This document shows, piece after piece, positions 10,662-21,345 of a stretch of 64,000 nt of DNA. The stretch is from positions 103,383,921 through 103,447,920 of the forward strand of contig CM066733.1 in the NCBI GenBank assembly GCA_033961575.1. The letters run 5' to 3'. The stretch's first letter is position 1, and every line of letters starts with the position of its first letter. The stretch comes from Aselliscus stoliczkanus (lineage: Eukaryota > Chordata > Mammalia > Chiroptera > Hipposideridae). The position numbers were made by a program, and so were the translations under genes. The notes below the pieces were generated by a model, which was not told the DNA's origin, searched no databases, and saw nothing but the letters and a program-made list of their open reading frames with translations.

Positions 10662-11389
10662 TAGATGTCTTAATTTGAATAGCACACAAGCAATGGAGTT
10701 GACAAATAGATTTGGCATTATTATTCTCCTAGATGCACCACGATGGTATTTCTCTAATTAATAATGTAGCTAACTCTATTTCTGTTCATGAATGATTTTG
10801 AAATATGTTATGACTATTAATATACTAACATTTGATCGGAATTCTAACTCACATTGTGACATTTGGAAATCACAGTTAACTACAAACATTTGCATTCAGA
10901 CACACACTGTACATTACTTTTTTACACAATAAAATGGAAGCAACAGGTGACTGTCCATCTTAAGTAGAGTACTAATGGCTCCATTTACAAGGCAAATGGC
11001 TGTTTCGATTAATGCTTAAGTTTCCACGGCACATTTCTTACTTTACTTTGAAATATTTGGAGGTATAAACAAGAGTAAGACATTTTGTTCACTTTATTTT
11101 TTGTTAAAATCTCAAGTGCTGTATTTCTTTATACGCACTGTTTTAATTATCTCTTTATAACAGAATTCCATCACTAGGCAAAGCACTTTTGACTTTTCAA
11201 ACGCTGGAGAAGCACTGGGTCAAATTAACTGAGATAAATGGTTCTTAGGAATGCAGTTGTTTAATAAGACCCTATTTTAATATAGGTCTTACCTTATCTA
11301 GGAGGCCAATTCAGGTGCTCAGACTGACAGGAAGTGCTGGTGGGCTCGTCCTTGGCCCAGCCCTTCCTGTTCAGCATAATGTACTGCCT
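10662..11389. other. Unassigned sequence
   Basis: No gene or repeat recognised. Confidence 0.4.
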
Positions 11390-11600
11390 AATGTCACACA
11401 AAGACAGCAGGCCTCAGACTTGCATCTGTCTGATTTAAGTTCCAAAGATTCTGCTTCTCATTCTTTGAAAATGGACAAGTTACATTATCTTTCTGAGTTC
11501 CACTTTCTACATATGTGAAATGAAATGTGTACCTACTTCATTATTGTTTGAGATTTCATGTGGTATCATACGTATATAGCATAGCATGAAATTGGGTACC
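11390..11600 (+). mobile_element. MIR SINE relic
   Basis: 'ATGGACAAGTTACATTATCT', 'TGAGTTCCACTTTCTACATA', 'GTACCTACTTCATTATTGTT' and 'TTGAGATTTCATGTGGTATC' follow the sense MIR order. Diverged. Confidence 0.5.
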
Positions 11601-12529
11601 AATTTAGTTTGTCTATAAATTTTACTTAAAAAAATGAAAACAGAAACAAGGTTACTCCTAGAAAATCAAGCCTGTATAAAATGACCTATGTACACAATAT
11701 CAACATAAATATTTATGTAGTACATTTATAATCAATATTTTAATACTGTACCTTTACTTACATCTTGTTAAGTTGTAAAATGCTGCTCTACTGTCCCCTC
11801 TTCCTTGGCTTTCTCTCATTTTCTCTGTAGTTAGGAACATGAGAGTGATGTTGAAGGTGTGATAAAGATCAAATTAATACAACATGGAAAAATGAGAAAA
11901 AGAAAAAGACTACTGTTTCTCAGTAATTGTCACACTTGCTTTTCAGTTTATAGGTTAATGGTCAGTCTGCGTATTGGCATGTGAATTTGTTATTCCCACT
12001 AATTAATGAAGACTTGAGACAAGTACAAATACAACTTATGTTCTGGGGTTAGACCTCATTGGCTTTTAAAATCTTAGTTTTGTGTTTTCCTTCTGTTCCA
12101 ACCTGTGTTGGTCTGATTCAGTATCTCCATCCCTGAACATACCACACACTCATGCTTCATCTGAGAATGTTGTCCCCACTCCCAGGAAGGCCCTCTGAAA
12201 CTGTCTCCAGACCCCCTGCTACTCATTTGTCCACTCTTAATTTAAGCTGGACTCCTTTCATAAGCCTGGCCTGAAGTTCCCAAGTCTACCTAGAAATGAC
12301 TTTTTCTTCATTTCTGTAAATCCTCTATTAAAGCAATATAGAATCCTTAGGTATAGAATAGCATTTTTTTTCTGATGATACCAGCATGGTGCCTGTCACA
12401 CAGTATTTCCTCAATTAATAGCCACTAATGAATGAATAGATATTTCTTTCCTTATGACAATGCTGATGTGATAAATGCCAAGTAAGAACTGCTACTATGC
12501 ACAGAGCTCATAATAAACTGAAACTCTAC
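11601..12529. other. Unassigned sequence with a possible L2/MIR tip
   Basis: Mostly unique. At 12380-12440 'CATGGTGCCTGTCACACAG' followed by AATGAATGAATAGATA suggests a short L2 or MIR 3' tip. Confidence 0.4.
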
Positions 12530-12850
12530 AAGGTAATTTCTATTCACTATTCTACTTAATCTTTAACACAACTGTATACAATTGACATTATTATCCTTAT
12601 TTTATAGAGAGACACTGAGGTTTAGAAAGGTTAAATAGGGCTGGCCGAGTGGTGTGGTGGTTAAAAGCTGGCTTGGGAAGCCAGCAGCCCCGGTTCGGGT
12701 CCCACATATGAGGGCCAGTGACACTGCACTCAAAAGAAAAGTTAAATAATTTGCCCAAAGTCACATAGCCAGTAAGTGATAGAGGTGATAGAGCGGAGAA
12801 GCAAACCTAAGTGGGCCTGTGACCAAATTCTTAACTCTTAACTGCAAAGT
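12530..12850 (-). mobile_element. MIR SINE relic split by a younger SINE
   Basis: Left half: 'CATTATTATCCTTATTTTAT', 'AGAGACACTGAGGTTTAGAA', 'AGGTTAAATA'. Right half after the insertion: 'GTTAAATAATTTGCCCAAAG', 'TCACATAGCCAGTAAGTGAT', 'AGAAGCAAACC'. Together they form one antisense MIR that is continuous once the 12638-12740 insert and one TSD copy are removed. Confidence 0.75.
12638..12740 (+). mobile_element. tRNA-derived SINE, head-only short form
   Basis: The 5' head 'GGCTGGCCGAGTGGTGTGG..GGTTAAAAGC' and 'CGGTTCGGGTCCCACATATG' are pol III A- and B-box-like, in a tRNA Ser/Leu-like fold. The arm CTGGC-TTGGGAA-GCCAG can form an anticodon stem-loop. The element ends at GACACTGCACTC and then an A-rich tail. 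An 8-bp TSD (GTTAAATA) lies at 12630-12637 and 12741-12748. The target was an older MIR. Confidence 0.93.
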
Positions 12851-13329
12851 ACTATAGAGGGTTGTCAGTCTTCTTGCCTCTACATCTCTAAGCTACTTCT
12901 TAATGAAAAACCCTGTGTTCCAACTGCAGAGGCTTCAGTTACAGCAATTGTCTTTGGTTTACTTTCTATTACTATTGAGTTCTATTACTGCAAAACTATA
13001 GATTCTATAGGTGATGCCACTCTCCCAAGTGGCTTACGTTGAGTTTAAACATCCTCAACTACATCTCTCTGGAGCTTTAGTCTGAAACCAGAATTTGTTT
13101 CAGACTGAGTATCCCAGTGACATTCTTCCATATGTTTGCCCATTAATGCCTCCAATGCAAAGGTGTTTGCCCTTAGAATTAGCATATTTTAAGCATCTGG
13201 AGGATTTGGTCTTTCACTGTCTCAAACTTATCTTAAGTGTATTTTCAATAACAATTTATTGCATGAATTTGTATCTGTAGCCCGACAATGTTGAAGTAAT
13301 TGTATTCGCTCCCAACTTACTGAGCTCTT
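12851..13329. other. Unassigned sequence
   Basis: Nothing recognised. Confidence 0.4.
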
Positions 13330-13510
13330 ACTGTTTAATGGGCACTATATGAGATGTTCTACATACATCATCTCATTTAAACTTCATAACTACTCTATAA
13401 TGTGATGCTACTACTGAAATCATCCTACACAGGAGAAAAAGATAAGGTAACTGGCTCAGGTTGCAAAGCCAACAAGTGAGAGATGCAGAATTCTATCCAT
13501 GTATTGTCTA
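13330..13510 (-). mobile_element. MIR SINE relic
   Basis: 'CATCATCTCATTTAAACTTC', 'ATAACTACTCTATAATGTGA', 'ACACAGGAGAAAAAGATAAG' and 'AGGTTGCAAAGCCAACAAGT' match inverted MIR in order (atctcatttaatcctcacaacaaccc..cagatgaggaaac..gtcacacagctagtaagt). Confidence 0.7.
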
Positions 13511-14740
13511 TTGCTAGAGTGTTAATCACTATTATATTACCTCCAAACATAAGTATGCTGAAAGTAAAAACTATAGCAGTTACTAATATAAGGATGAGCA
13601 GAATTCTCAACAGTTTTGTAGTGATAATTTTACTCCAAAGCTCTGAGTGGGAATGCAAGATTGTAAGACTTACTTGTCTCTAAGAAACTTAGAAATAGGG
13701 CAAAATCCTGTTTACCAAGCTTTTTGTTATCAATGGCTCCTTTTAGTGTATATTATTTATCATTAATATGAAGTAATTATAGTTCAAAGCAAATAAAGCT
13801 TATAACTTTGAGCTTTTGCACTCTAAACACAACAATGCAAAGGGTTCTTAATGTTGACAAGTGCTTATAGACCTATTACCATACTGGGAGAGACAGTCTC
13901 AGCAGACATGTCTGGGGGACCCCAGAAGAGTATGATTAATCTAATCCATTTTCTTTCAAACAGAATGTTTCCTATTTTAAAAGATTCTGAAATAAATCCC
14001 CCACTGCCTAATATCAAGTGCAATTATTTATGTATTGATTTTAAATAAATGAAGCCAGGAGCCATAAGTGTAAAGGTTTTGAGCTACTGGGTGGGCCTAT
14101 CATTCAGAGGCCCTCTGTTGAAAAGGTCAGGGAAAGCTCTCCTGCATGTTTTAAACATGGTCTTAGCTTTATATGCATATTCTTTAGAAGCCTGAGTATT
14201 CGAGGGCATAGCATTGAATGAAACTCTTCTTGTTTTTGTCCTACCCCACCTTATTTACAAATGTGATCCTTTTTTATAATTTCAGTTTACAATTACATTA
14301 CATAGACAGGAAATTTATAGGGTGTTTCTGGAGTGCTAAAATGAGCCACTTTCGATAAAAATGTACTGACGGTGAACCAAATAAAAGTGACACAACAAAC
14401 GTATGCCTGAAAATATCAAATTTTGTTATTCTTTAAAAATAAAATAGTCAATTGTGTCTTAATGGTGAATTAAATGCTATATCTCAGTGTTAAAATAAAT
14501 GGGCTGAGAACACATTGCTTTTCAATGTTGTTATCTGTGAGGTACAATAAATCGCTTTCCTGGAGAAATTCCTGTGGGAATCTCACTTGTTTATGAATAT
14601 GCTTTCTTTACAAATATTAAAGGTTCATTAGTCTTTTAGGTTTTGTAAATTTTTGTTAAAATTAGTACTTGAATAAAACGCTTCAAAAATGTGAGAGAAT
14701 GCATGGAAAAGTATTTATATTATCATGATAGAAAGATGGG
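13511..14740. other. Repeat-poor unique sequence
   Basis: No gene seen. About 14260-14640 has no repeat scars and a plain, low-CpG, AT-rich texture (for example 'GAGGTACAATAAATCGC'), so it may be constrained non-coding DNA; this cannot be judged without alignments. Confidence 0.3.
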
Positions 14741-14790
14741 TAGATTAGATAGATAGATAGATAATAAATAGATGATAGATAGATATATAG
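14741..14790 (+). repeat. (GATA)n imperfect microsatellite
   Basis: AGATAGATAGATAGAT interrupted by AATAAATAGATG and then more GATAGATA units, about 50 bp. Confidence 0.9.
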
Positions 14791-15475
14791 ACAGGCAGAC
14801 TGATCTTTCTATTTGGTGGCCTTTTCAATAATTCTCTTAATCTAATCAATAGCTTACTAAAGAAGTAAGATATTGCACAGGATTTTTAATTGGTCAATTT
14901 TTTCTTCTAAAAATCTTCAATACTTTTGTAATTCTCTTCTTTCAAGCCTCAAGGTTACACTTGCAATTTGCTCCATTATTGAGGTCATTCAAAATAATAT
15001 ATAGACACCTTAGTATTTTCCATTCTTCACTGATGGCTTTCCTGTCCTTTCTCCTGATTTGCTCTAACAGAGCTGGCTTACAAGCATTCTGCACGCATCC
15101 GGCTTCACTTCTGTTTTGCAGCAGCAGCTGCTTGTCTGTTAAGTATTCCTCTCACTTCGACTTTGCACACACACCGTAGTGCTAGTTGTGAGATCACCTT
15201 ACAAATACATGAAAACCTTCAGCGTTAGTTCTGAGACAGCAAAAAATAAATCAATCGACACAAGTCAGTTGAATTATAAAGAAGTTTATACTTTTAAATC
15301 TTCAGTAGCCAGCCACTGGCTCTTTCATTAGCTCTGTTTTTTCTGTGGTGGTCTGGACTTGGCGTTCTGACCCTTTCCATTTCTTCCTCTTTTTTCAGAA
15401 GCTAAGGGAGTTAGAGAAATTACCTGGATCATCAACTGATGTGGATACACAATGACAAAGCAAGATGCTTTTCTG
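14791..15475. other. Unassigned sequence
   Basis: No gene recognised. The frame at 14961-15179 has no known motif. Confidence 0.4.
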
Positions 15476-15512
15476 TGTGTCAGAGTGTGTGTGCGTGCAT
15501 GTGTGTGTGTGT
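15476..15512 (+). repeat. Imperfect (TG)n microsatellite
   Basis: TGTGTGTCAGAGTGTGTGTG followed by CGTGCATGTGTGTGTGTG, an interrupted dinucleotide tract. Confidence 0.85.
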
Positions 15513-15739
15513 TAAAATGGCTAAATCACTGCCTGACTATGATAATGACACATGTAGAGACATCAACACAACGAGGCAAAGTATCTCATGTGATGAAAGC
15601 AACATTTTAATTAGGGTCAGGAAAATTTGAATTTATAGCTTTTCTTTGCATCCAAATCCTTCCTGAGATCCACAAAATATCTCATAAATTGCTGAAGAAG
15701 GAGGAAAGAGGTACAACTAATTTGAATATTTACATCCTA

Positions 15740-16145
15740 ATGTTGAGCATTTATATTACCCAGCAATTCCACAATTATACATATCCTAGACTCTTCAAAG
15801 CAGCGATATTCACAATAGCAAAAACTTAATAAAATGATTTTCAAATGCAGAGAAAATAAATAAATTGTGGTATAGAAACACAAAATATTACGCCATAGTC
15901 AAAACAAATGAAATACACTGACAAGCATCAATGTTGGTGAATTTTAGAATAAATTATTGAGTGGAAAAAGGAGTCCAAATGTAGCACACCATCCTTCAAA
16001 AACTAAAATAAAAAGTATACACTTATATGGTAGAAATATAAATGCAATAAAGACTATAAAACATGGAATGCTGGAAGTAATTAATTTAAGATAGTGGTTA
16101 CCTCAGGTGGGGAAAATATGGGATAAGATGAGGAACCATATGATT
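15740..16145 (+). mobile_element. Old LINE-1 3' fragment
   Basis: Sense L1 ORF2-end and 3' UTR motifs are visible: 'CCCAGCAATTCCACAATTAT', 'CACAATAGCAAAAACTTAAT', 'AAATTGTGGTATAGAAACAC', 'ATTACGCCATAGTCAAAACA', 'AGTGGTTACCTCAGGTGGGG'. These are the L1 counterparts of 'cagcaattccactcctaggtat..catagcagc..ggaatactatgcagcc..gtggttgcc'. Strongly diverged, with stops in every frame. Confidence 0.7.
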
Positions 16146-16600
16146 AGAAGTGTTTTAGTTACCATGGCTGTGCAAAAAAAAAAATTACCCCCAAAATTTA
16201 GTGTAATAAAACAGTCATTTATCATGCTCATGGTTCACATGGATCACAAATGTGGACATGACATAATAGGATGGTTTATCTCTGCTTCATAGTGACTGCA
16301 ACCTCAGATGGAAAACTTCAAGGGGACAGAATTCACTCATAGACCTGGTGATTGATGCTGGTTATTATTTGGGGCAATCGATTCCTCTGCACTTGGACCT
16401 GTCCATTGGGATGCTGCACTGTATAGTTTGAGCTTCCTGATATCATGGTGGCTTGACTTTAAGGGCAAGTATCTCCATAGAGACCACTAGAATCCAGAGA
16501 GTTTTTGACTTAAGGCTTAGAAGTTAGGCAGCATCACCACATTTTAGCAACCAAGGCAGTCACAAAATCCTAACCAGGCTCAAGGGAGGGAAATAAACTC
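16146..16600 (+). mobile_element. Old interspersed repeat, family uncertain
   Basis: Opens 'TTACCATGGCTGTGCAAAAA', 'AATTACCCCCAAAATTTAGT' and 'CATTTATCATGCTCATGGTT', continues with 'TGATATCATGGTGGCTTGAC' and ends 'CAAGGCAGTCACAAAATCC' plus 'CTCAAGGGAGGG'. This is the layout of a common mammalian repeat beginning 'gctgtgtaacaaa(tc)accccaaaa(t/c)ttagtgg..ttattatctcac'. It could be an LTR-type or non-autonomous element. No coding content. Confidence 0.55.
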
Positions 16601-17339
16601 TTTTTTAACATCTTTATCTCAACACAAAGTTTTGGAAGAGCCTGGGGGACAAAAAATATTGCTTCGATCATTTTTTAAAAATACATTCTGTCATGGTCCA
16701 CCCTCTAACCACAAAATTTACATCCTTACCACATATAAAATACACTCACTACCTCTTCACGATTGTCTCAAAACCTCAGCCCATTACAGCATCAGTCTCA
16801 GGTTCAAGGATGAAATATCACCCTCTAGATCAGGTGCAGTATAGATGAGACATAAAGACGATGTTACTAAAAAAACTTAGACGGGAACTCTAAAGATTAG
16901 GAACAAACTATTACTATACTTTATTAATGCCTGAAGTACATTTATGAGGCCTATATATATGAAAACCCAGTAAGGAATAGGGATAGAACTAAAGGTCATA
17001 GGCAAGCACTAAAGTGGGCCCAGGGAAGTAATAATGAAGTCAGAGGGGAGAAGGGAAAGAGAGGGGAATGGCCACAGAACCAAGCACAGTGTTTAGGGAG
17101 CAAGATGACTCCCACTGGGTCCGGCCAAGGGGAACCTACGGAAACAAACTGGTCTGAGCATGGCAGCAGTATGCAGAGGCAGTCATAGATGTGGGTCTGT
17201 CTGGTTTGGAGCAGAATAGTTCTCACTGAGGGTGTGGATCAAGAAGACCAAGGAGTTGGGACCCCACTGGAGCTCTCCAGTTTCATGATGGATTTCAACA
17301 AAAAAAGGAGGCCTCAGGGAGAGCCAATGTCAAGTCCAG
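16601..17339. other. Unassigned sequence
   Basis: Nothing recognised. The 17030-17230 interval is G-rich but has no CpG island. Confidence 0.4.
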
Positions 17340-17510
17340 TGATTCTTCTCTAACACTTCTTGACCCTGTGAGGCTTGCCCTGATGTTTTCCCATTACTGC
17401 CCATCACAGCACCTGTCCCACTGTATTGCAGCTGCTTATTTACTGTCAGAAACATAAACTGAGGACAACATGTACATCTTGTTCATTGTCATGTCTCAGA
17501 GCTTTACCAA
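17340..17510 (+). mobile_element. Probable L2 3' fragment
   Basis: 'GACCCTGTGAGGCTTGCCCT', 'CACTGTATTGCAGCTGCTTA', 'TTTACTGTCAG' and 'CATCTTGTTCATTGTCATG' follow the L2 3' layout loosely. Weak. Confidence 0.4.
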
Positions 17511-17754
17511 CTGTGAGCTACTAATTAAGGTTAATAAGTATAGTTTAATAAATATAAGTTGCCTGAGTGAAAGCTGTAAATGTACAGGACAATTAACTAG
17601 GGGCTGGGGAGTTTGGGAGATAATGGAGTGTGAGAAGGAGAGTAGAAAAGTACAGGTATGGTTCTGTTGGGAGTTCATGTTGATTGAGTGAAAGCTGGAA
17701 CAATAGAGTTAAGCATCATCAGGGGTGCCCACAGTTGTTGGGCATGCAGGTGCA

Positions 17755-17761
<7 letters not shown>

Positions 17762-17799
<38 letters not shown>
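17762..17799 (+). repeat. (GT)19 microsatellite
   Basis: Uninterrupted GT dinucleotides over 38 bp. The open frames across it on both strands are artefacts of the repeat. Confidence 0.97.
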
Positions 17800-17800
<1 letters not shown>

Positions 17801-17804
<4 letters not shown>

Positions 17805-18898
17805 TGTGAAATGTGAAGAGGTTTGCTTTGGGGGTGTGGAGAAGATGAGCAAGGTGTATATCATGCTTAGCAAACCGAGTCAGATTGATTGCAAATCCTG
17901 TGTATTTGGTCAAGGTCTGCTCAGGTATAAGATAACATATATGATTCCATTGGTTAAGATACTTACACCTGAGATCTTGAGAAAACTAAGGACATACTGT
18001 TTCAAACACAGCAACCATATACCTTAGATCTTATTTTTTGGTATAGTTAAGGAAATTAACCTTATATATTTGGCTGTTCACAAATGAGACGCTACCAAGA
18101 AAACTTGGAGGGAGACTAAAATTTAACAAGAAAATCTTACTGCAATTTTCTATTGCCTGAAGTTGTATAACCAGTCTACCTATATATTCAAAATGACTAA
18201 TATGTCAAGAAAACCACATATTTATAAGCCTGGTAAATGTATACACTGCATGTTATGCAATAAAACTCATTATTAGAAACATAAAGGAGGTAGGAGTCCT
18301 TGTTACCATTCCAGAAAATGGTATTGCTCACTGTCAGCCCAGGATGAGTACAAATTAGCCAGCAAGCTATGGAAGTTACTAAATTACCATGGATCTGATT
18401 TTCCCATAATTGGCCCAGGAGTTTAGAGATATATCATGAATGACCATTTTCAGGTGTTTTATTTATTTATAAATTAAAATCAAAGGCTGTACAAAGAGAC
18501 CGTTCAGTGTTAAAATAACAGTAAAGAAAGAAGGAACTCATATTCTTCATTTGAACTATTAATATGACATCAGAAAAATGTGATGAAAGAAACTTGTAAA
18601 TTGTACCTTTTCCCACAGGAGGCTGACTGACTGTGGATATCTGGAAAAACATAGTCCTGATTATTCTTCCCCATAACACAAAAAGTCTCCTGACGCCATC
18701 TGTCTGTCCTCACCTACCAAACATATCTGCTCCATTCTAAGAAAATGTCTCTCGGCAACTTTCTTCTCATAAAACAAAGTTATGAAAATAAACTAGCATT
18801 ATTCATGAACATTTCACCAGTCTGAAGCAACATGTGCAAAATAAAAATAAAATTTGGAAAACCACATCTCAGGGAAAGCACAAATTCAAACCACGAGA
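17801..18898. other. Unassigned sequence
   Basis: No gene or repeat recognised. Confidence 0.4.
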
Positions 18899-18942
18899 AG
18901 AAAAAAAAAGAGAGAGAGAGAAATGAAAAAAAAAAAAAAAGA
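18899..18942 (+). repeat. Purine-rich A/GA tract
   Basis: A-run, a GAGAGAGAGAG tract, then AAATG and about 16 A. A second poly-A run lies at 19065-19081. Both may be tails of decayed retroposons, but no heads are recognisable. Confidence 0.85.
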
Positions 18943-19546
18943 CAGCCAGCCCTATAATAATTTTTAAAGTTTCTTCACTTGAAGTAGCTAGGAAAGCTCA
19001 CTTGCCTCTGCAGCCCGAGGTTGAGAGACTATAACCTTTTTTTTGCATTACATGAAATAGCGTCCAAAAAAAAAAAAAAAATCACGCTTGCTACATAGCC
19101 CTTTTGGTTATCCTTGAAGCACAATAGGAAGACAGTCAAGACACTCAGAAAAATACATTTGAGTGAACTGAATGACTTTAAAGGAAATCAGGAAATGACC
19201 TCCAGAGCAGTAATCTTCATAGAGATATTTATATTTTAATATTGCAGGAAATTTTGCTGCTTATCAAAGCTGGAAAGGAAAAGCACTGGCTGGGGCTGAG
19301 CTTCCTATCTCCTGGGGAAAGACTTTCGCCACAGTTACTTAGTTTTTCATTAATCCTGACTCGAGGCAAGTATCCTTTCTGGTGATTTATGTCACTTTTC
19401 TTGCTCTTGACAGCACATTTGATGTTTTTTAAACAGTAGAAACAACCTAGTCCTGTCTTTAAGAAGCTTACACTCTAGTTCAGGTACTTTCAAGCTCTTC
19501 CTCTCCACTCTGAGAAATGTATTTTCTATCACAACTAAGTAGACCT
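18943..19546. other. Unassigned sequence
   Basis: No recognised gene or repeat apart from the poly-A run at 19065-19081. Confidence 0.4.
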
Positions 19547-19575
19547 ACACACACACACACACACACACACACAAC
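19547..19575 (+). repeat. (CA)n microsatellite
   Basis: About 14 ACs after AGACCT, slightly broken at the ends. Confidence 0.95.
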
Positions 19576-19653
19576 TAAGAGAATAGTTGTATTTATTTTT
19601 CTGGGTTGAAGAACAACACATAACAATGAAATTTCATTAAAAATAGTAGGGTT

Positions 19654-20125
19654 GGGCCGGCTGAGTGGAGCATTGGTTAAGAGCTGGCTTGGGACTCCAG
19701 CAGCCCCGGTTCAGATCCCACATATGAGGGCCAGTGACACTGCCCTCTACAGCTAACAACAGCTCCACCTGGAGCTGGGCTGTGTGAGCCTGGATGACGG
19801 TGTGGGCTGCAGCCCCTGCTGCAGTGGGCTGCCATGGGCTACAGTGAGTGGCCGGCAGCCAGCGTGAGTGGCTGGCAGCCAGCATGAGCTGCCAATAGCG
19901 GCGGTGAGCAACCATCCAGAGGCCGGCGACTGATCTGCCTCATCCGGGAAGAGCGCAATGACGATACCAACATGGGCCAGTGAAGCAAAGTCCTCCGCAG
20001 CTAGACTGAAGAACAGAAAGACAGCAACTTGCCTGTTCCCCTTCCCTGATTCCCCAACGCTGTTCCCCTCCCCCCAAAATTCCCCAATAAAATCTTTAAA
20101 AAAAAATTAAAAAAAAAATAATAAT
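19654..20125 (+). mobile_element. tRNA-derived SINE, long full-length form
   Basis: The head (about 19654-19750) carries the A-box and B-box-like segments 'GGGCCGGCTGAGTGG' and 'CGGTTCAGATCCCACATATG'. A long body follows: 'TACAGCTAACAACAGCTCCA', 'CCTGGAGCTGGGCTG', a partly repeated 'GGCAGCCAGC(G/A)TGAG' unit, 'CGGGAAGAGCGCAATGACG', 'CAAAGTCCTCCGCAGCTAG', 'CCCCAATAAAATC', then A-rich. A perfect 12-bp TSD (AATAGTAGGGTT) lies at 19642-19653 and 20126-20137. CpG-rich relative to its surroundings. At about 470 bp it is the longest SINE copy here. Confidence 0.93.
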
Positions 20126-20279
20126 AATAGTAGGGTTAAGAAAAAACTCCTCCCCCAATGTTCTCTTGATTGTGTGTATACCATGTAAATAAATATATAA
20201 ATCAGGGAGCTGAAAACATTATTTAAATGATTGTAACTTTATAATCTTTGAAAATTAAAGGAAGGGAGAAAATATTCCT

Positions 20280-20510
20280 ATCATTTATTGAGTATTTACT
20301 ATGTGGTTGACAGTATGTTGGGAAATTCACTTATACTGTTTGGTTTAGACTTCATAGCAAGACTACGACCTGGGTATATTAATTGTCCATTTCAGAGGTA
20401 GAAAAACAAAAATGCAGAGAAGTGAAGTGACTTGCTCCAGGTCAAAAATACCATAGTAGTAGAGAAACACTCAAGGCTGCCTGGCTCTAAGACATCTGCA
20501 TGGCGCCCGT
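20280..20510 (-). mobile_element. MIR SINE relic
   Basis: 'TTATTGAGTATTTACTATGT', 'GACTTCATAGCAAGACTACG', 'TTTCAGAGGTAGAAAAACAA', 'GAAGTGACTTGCTCCAGGTC' and 'GGCTGCCTGGCTCTAAGAC' are in inverted MIR order. Confidence 0.7.
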
Positions 20511-20844
20511 CCCTAACAGCCTGTGAGCATCAGAATAGCAGATGGTCACATGGAAACCATGTACATGCATACATCAAGTTGCATCTGTAAAATAGGTATA
20601 AACATGCTTACTCCAACAATAATGTCTGTCATGCATCCCCAAATAAAAACCATAGAAAAGGCAGCCTGGGAGAGGCGAGATAATGCAACCGATATGTTTT
20701 ACAGCTGGCATGTTAACTTAAAGTGTGTCAACCATGACACAGAACTCTTCATTTCAGGAACCTATGTCTCCTGCAACAATTTTTTTTCTTTATGAGATTT
20801 TATAGTTGTTTCATATATGAAAGAATAAGACTTCAATTTCCTTC

Positions 20845-20848
<4 letters not shown>
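20511..20848. other. Unassigned sequence
   Basis: Nothing recognised. Confidence 0.4.

Positions 20849-20928
<80 letters not shown>
20849..20928 (+). repeat. Compound (TC)n(AC)n microsatellite
   Basis: About 22 TC units run directly into about 18 AC units, 80 bp in all and nearly perfect. A pure polypyrimidine run beside alternating AC can adopt H-DNA and Z-DNA forms. Confidence 0.97.
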
Positions 20929-21100
20929 GCATCACTTTCACCCTCTTTAACTTACTCATTTTGAGCAAGATGAGTTGTCACATGCTTCTAACGTCCTTTT
21001 TCTTATGGGATTTTTTTCATTTGTGTATTGACAACCTCATGTGATTGCTTTTAAGGAGATATACAAACTTGCAAAAGTTCTCATTTAAAAAGCATATTGC

Positions 21101-21182
21101 AGCCAGCGGCCCCAGTTCAGTCCCACATATGAGGGCCAGTAACACTGCCCTCAAAAACATAAATAAATAAATAAAATAAAAT
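21101..21182 (+). mobile_element. tRNA-derived SINE, short form, 5' truncated
   Basis: Begins inside the anticodon arm (AGCCAGCGGCCCCAGTTCAG), then CCCACATATGAGGGCCAG and CACTGCCCTC with an (AAATA)n tail. Flanked by a perfect 14-bp TSD (AAAAAGCATATTGC) at 21087-21100 and 21183-21196. The right TSD is also the left TSD of the next SINE. Confidence 0.92.
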
Positions 21183-21196
21183 AAAAAGCATATTGC

Positions 21197-21331
21197 AGGC
21201 TGGCCGAGTGGCTCTGTTGGTTAAGAGCTCGCTCAAGAGTGCGAGCTGAGCTCTGAGCAATGGCGGTTCGATGCCAGCCCGAGCTGAGTTGCCGTTGAGC
21301 TGCCAAACTCAGCTAAAAAATAAAAAGAAAG
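21197..21331 (+). mobile_element. tRNA-derived SINE, second subfamily
   Basis: Head 'GGCTGGCCGAGTGGCTCTG..TTGGTTAAGAGC' and 'GGCGGTTCGATGCCAGCC' B box. The arm GCTCGCTCAAGAGTGCGAGC is palindrome-like and unlike that of the other SINEs. Then 'CGAGCTGAGTTGCCGTTGAG', 'CTGCCAAACTCAGCT' and an A-rich tail. Target duplication AAAAAGCATATTGC at 21183-21196 and 21332-21345, the third and second copies of the same target word. Confidence 0.9.
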
Positions 21332-21345
21332 AAAAAGCATATTGC

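Noticed and set aside
12638..12740. A possible functional tRNA gene
   Set aside because: It has A- and B-box-like parts but no base-paired acceptor stem, has an A-tail and TSD, and several sister copies; it is a SINE.
17725..18027. 100-codon frame with a valine/cysteine-rich run
   Set aside because: The run is the (GT)n microsatellite translated; the rest shows no domain.
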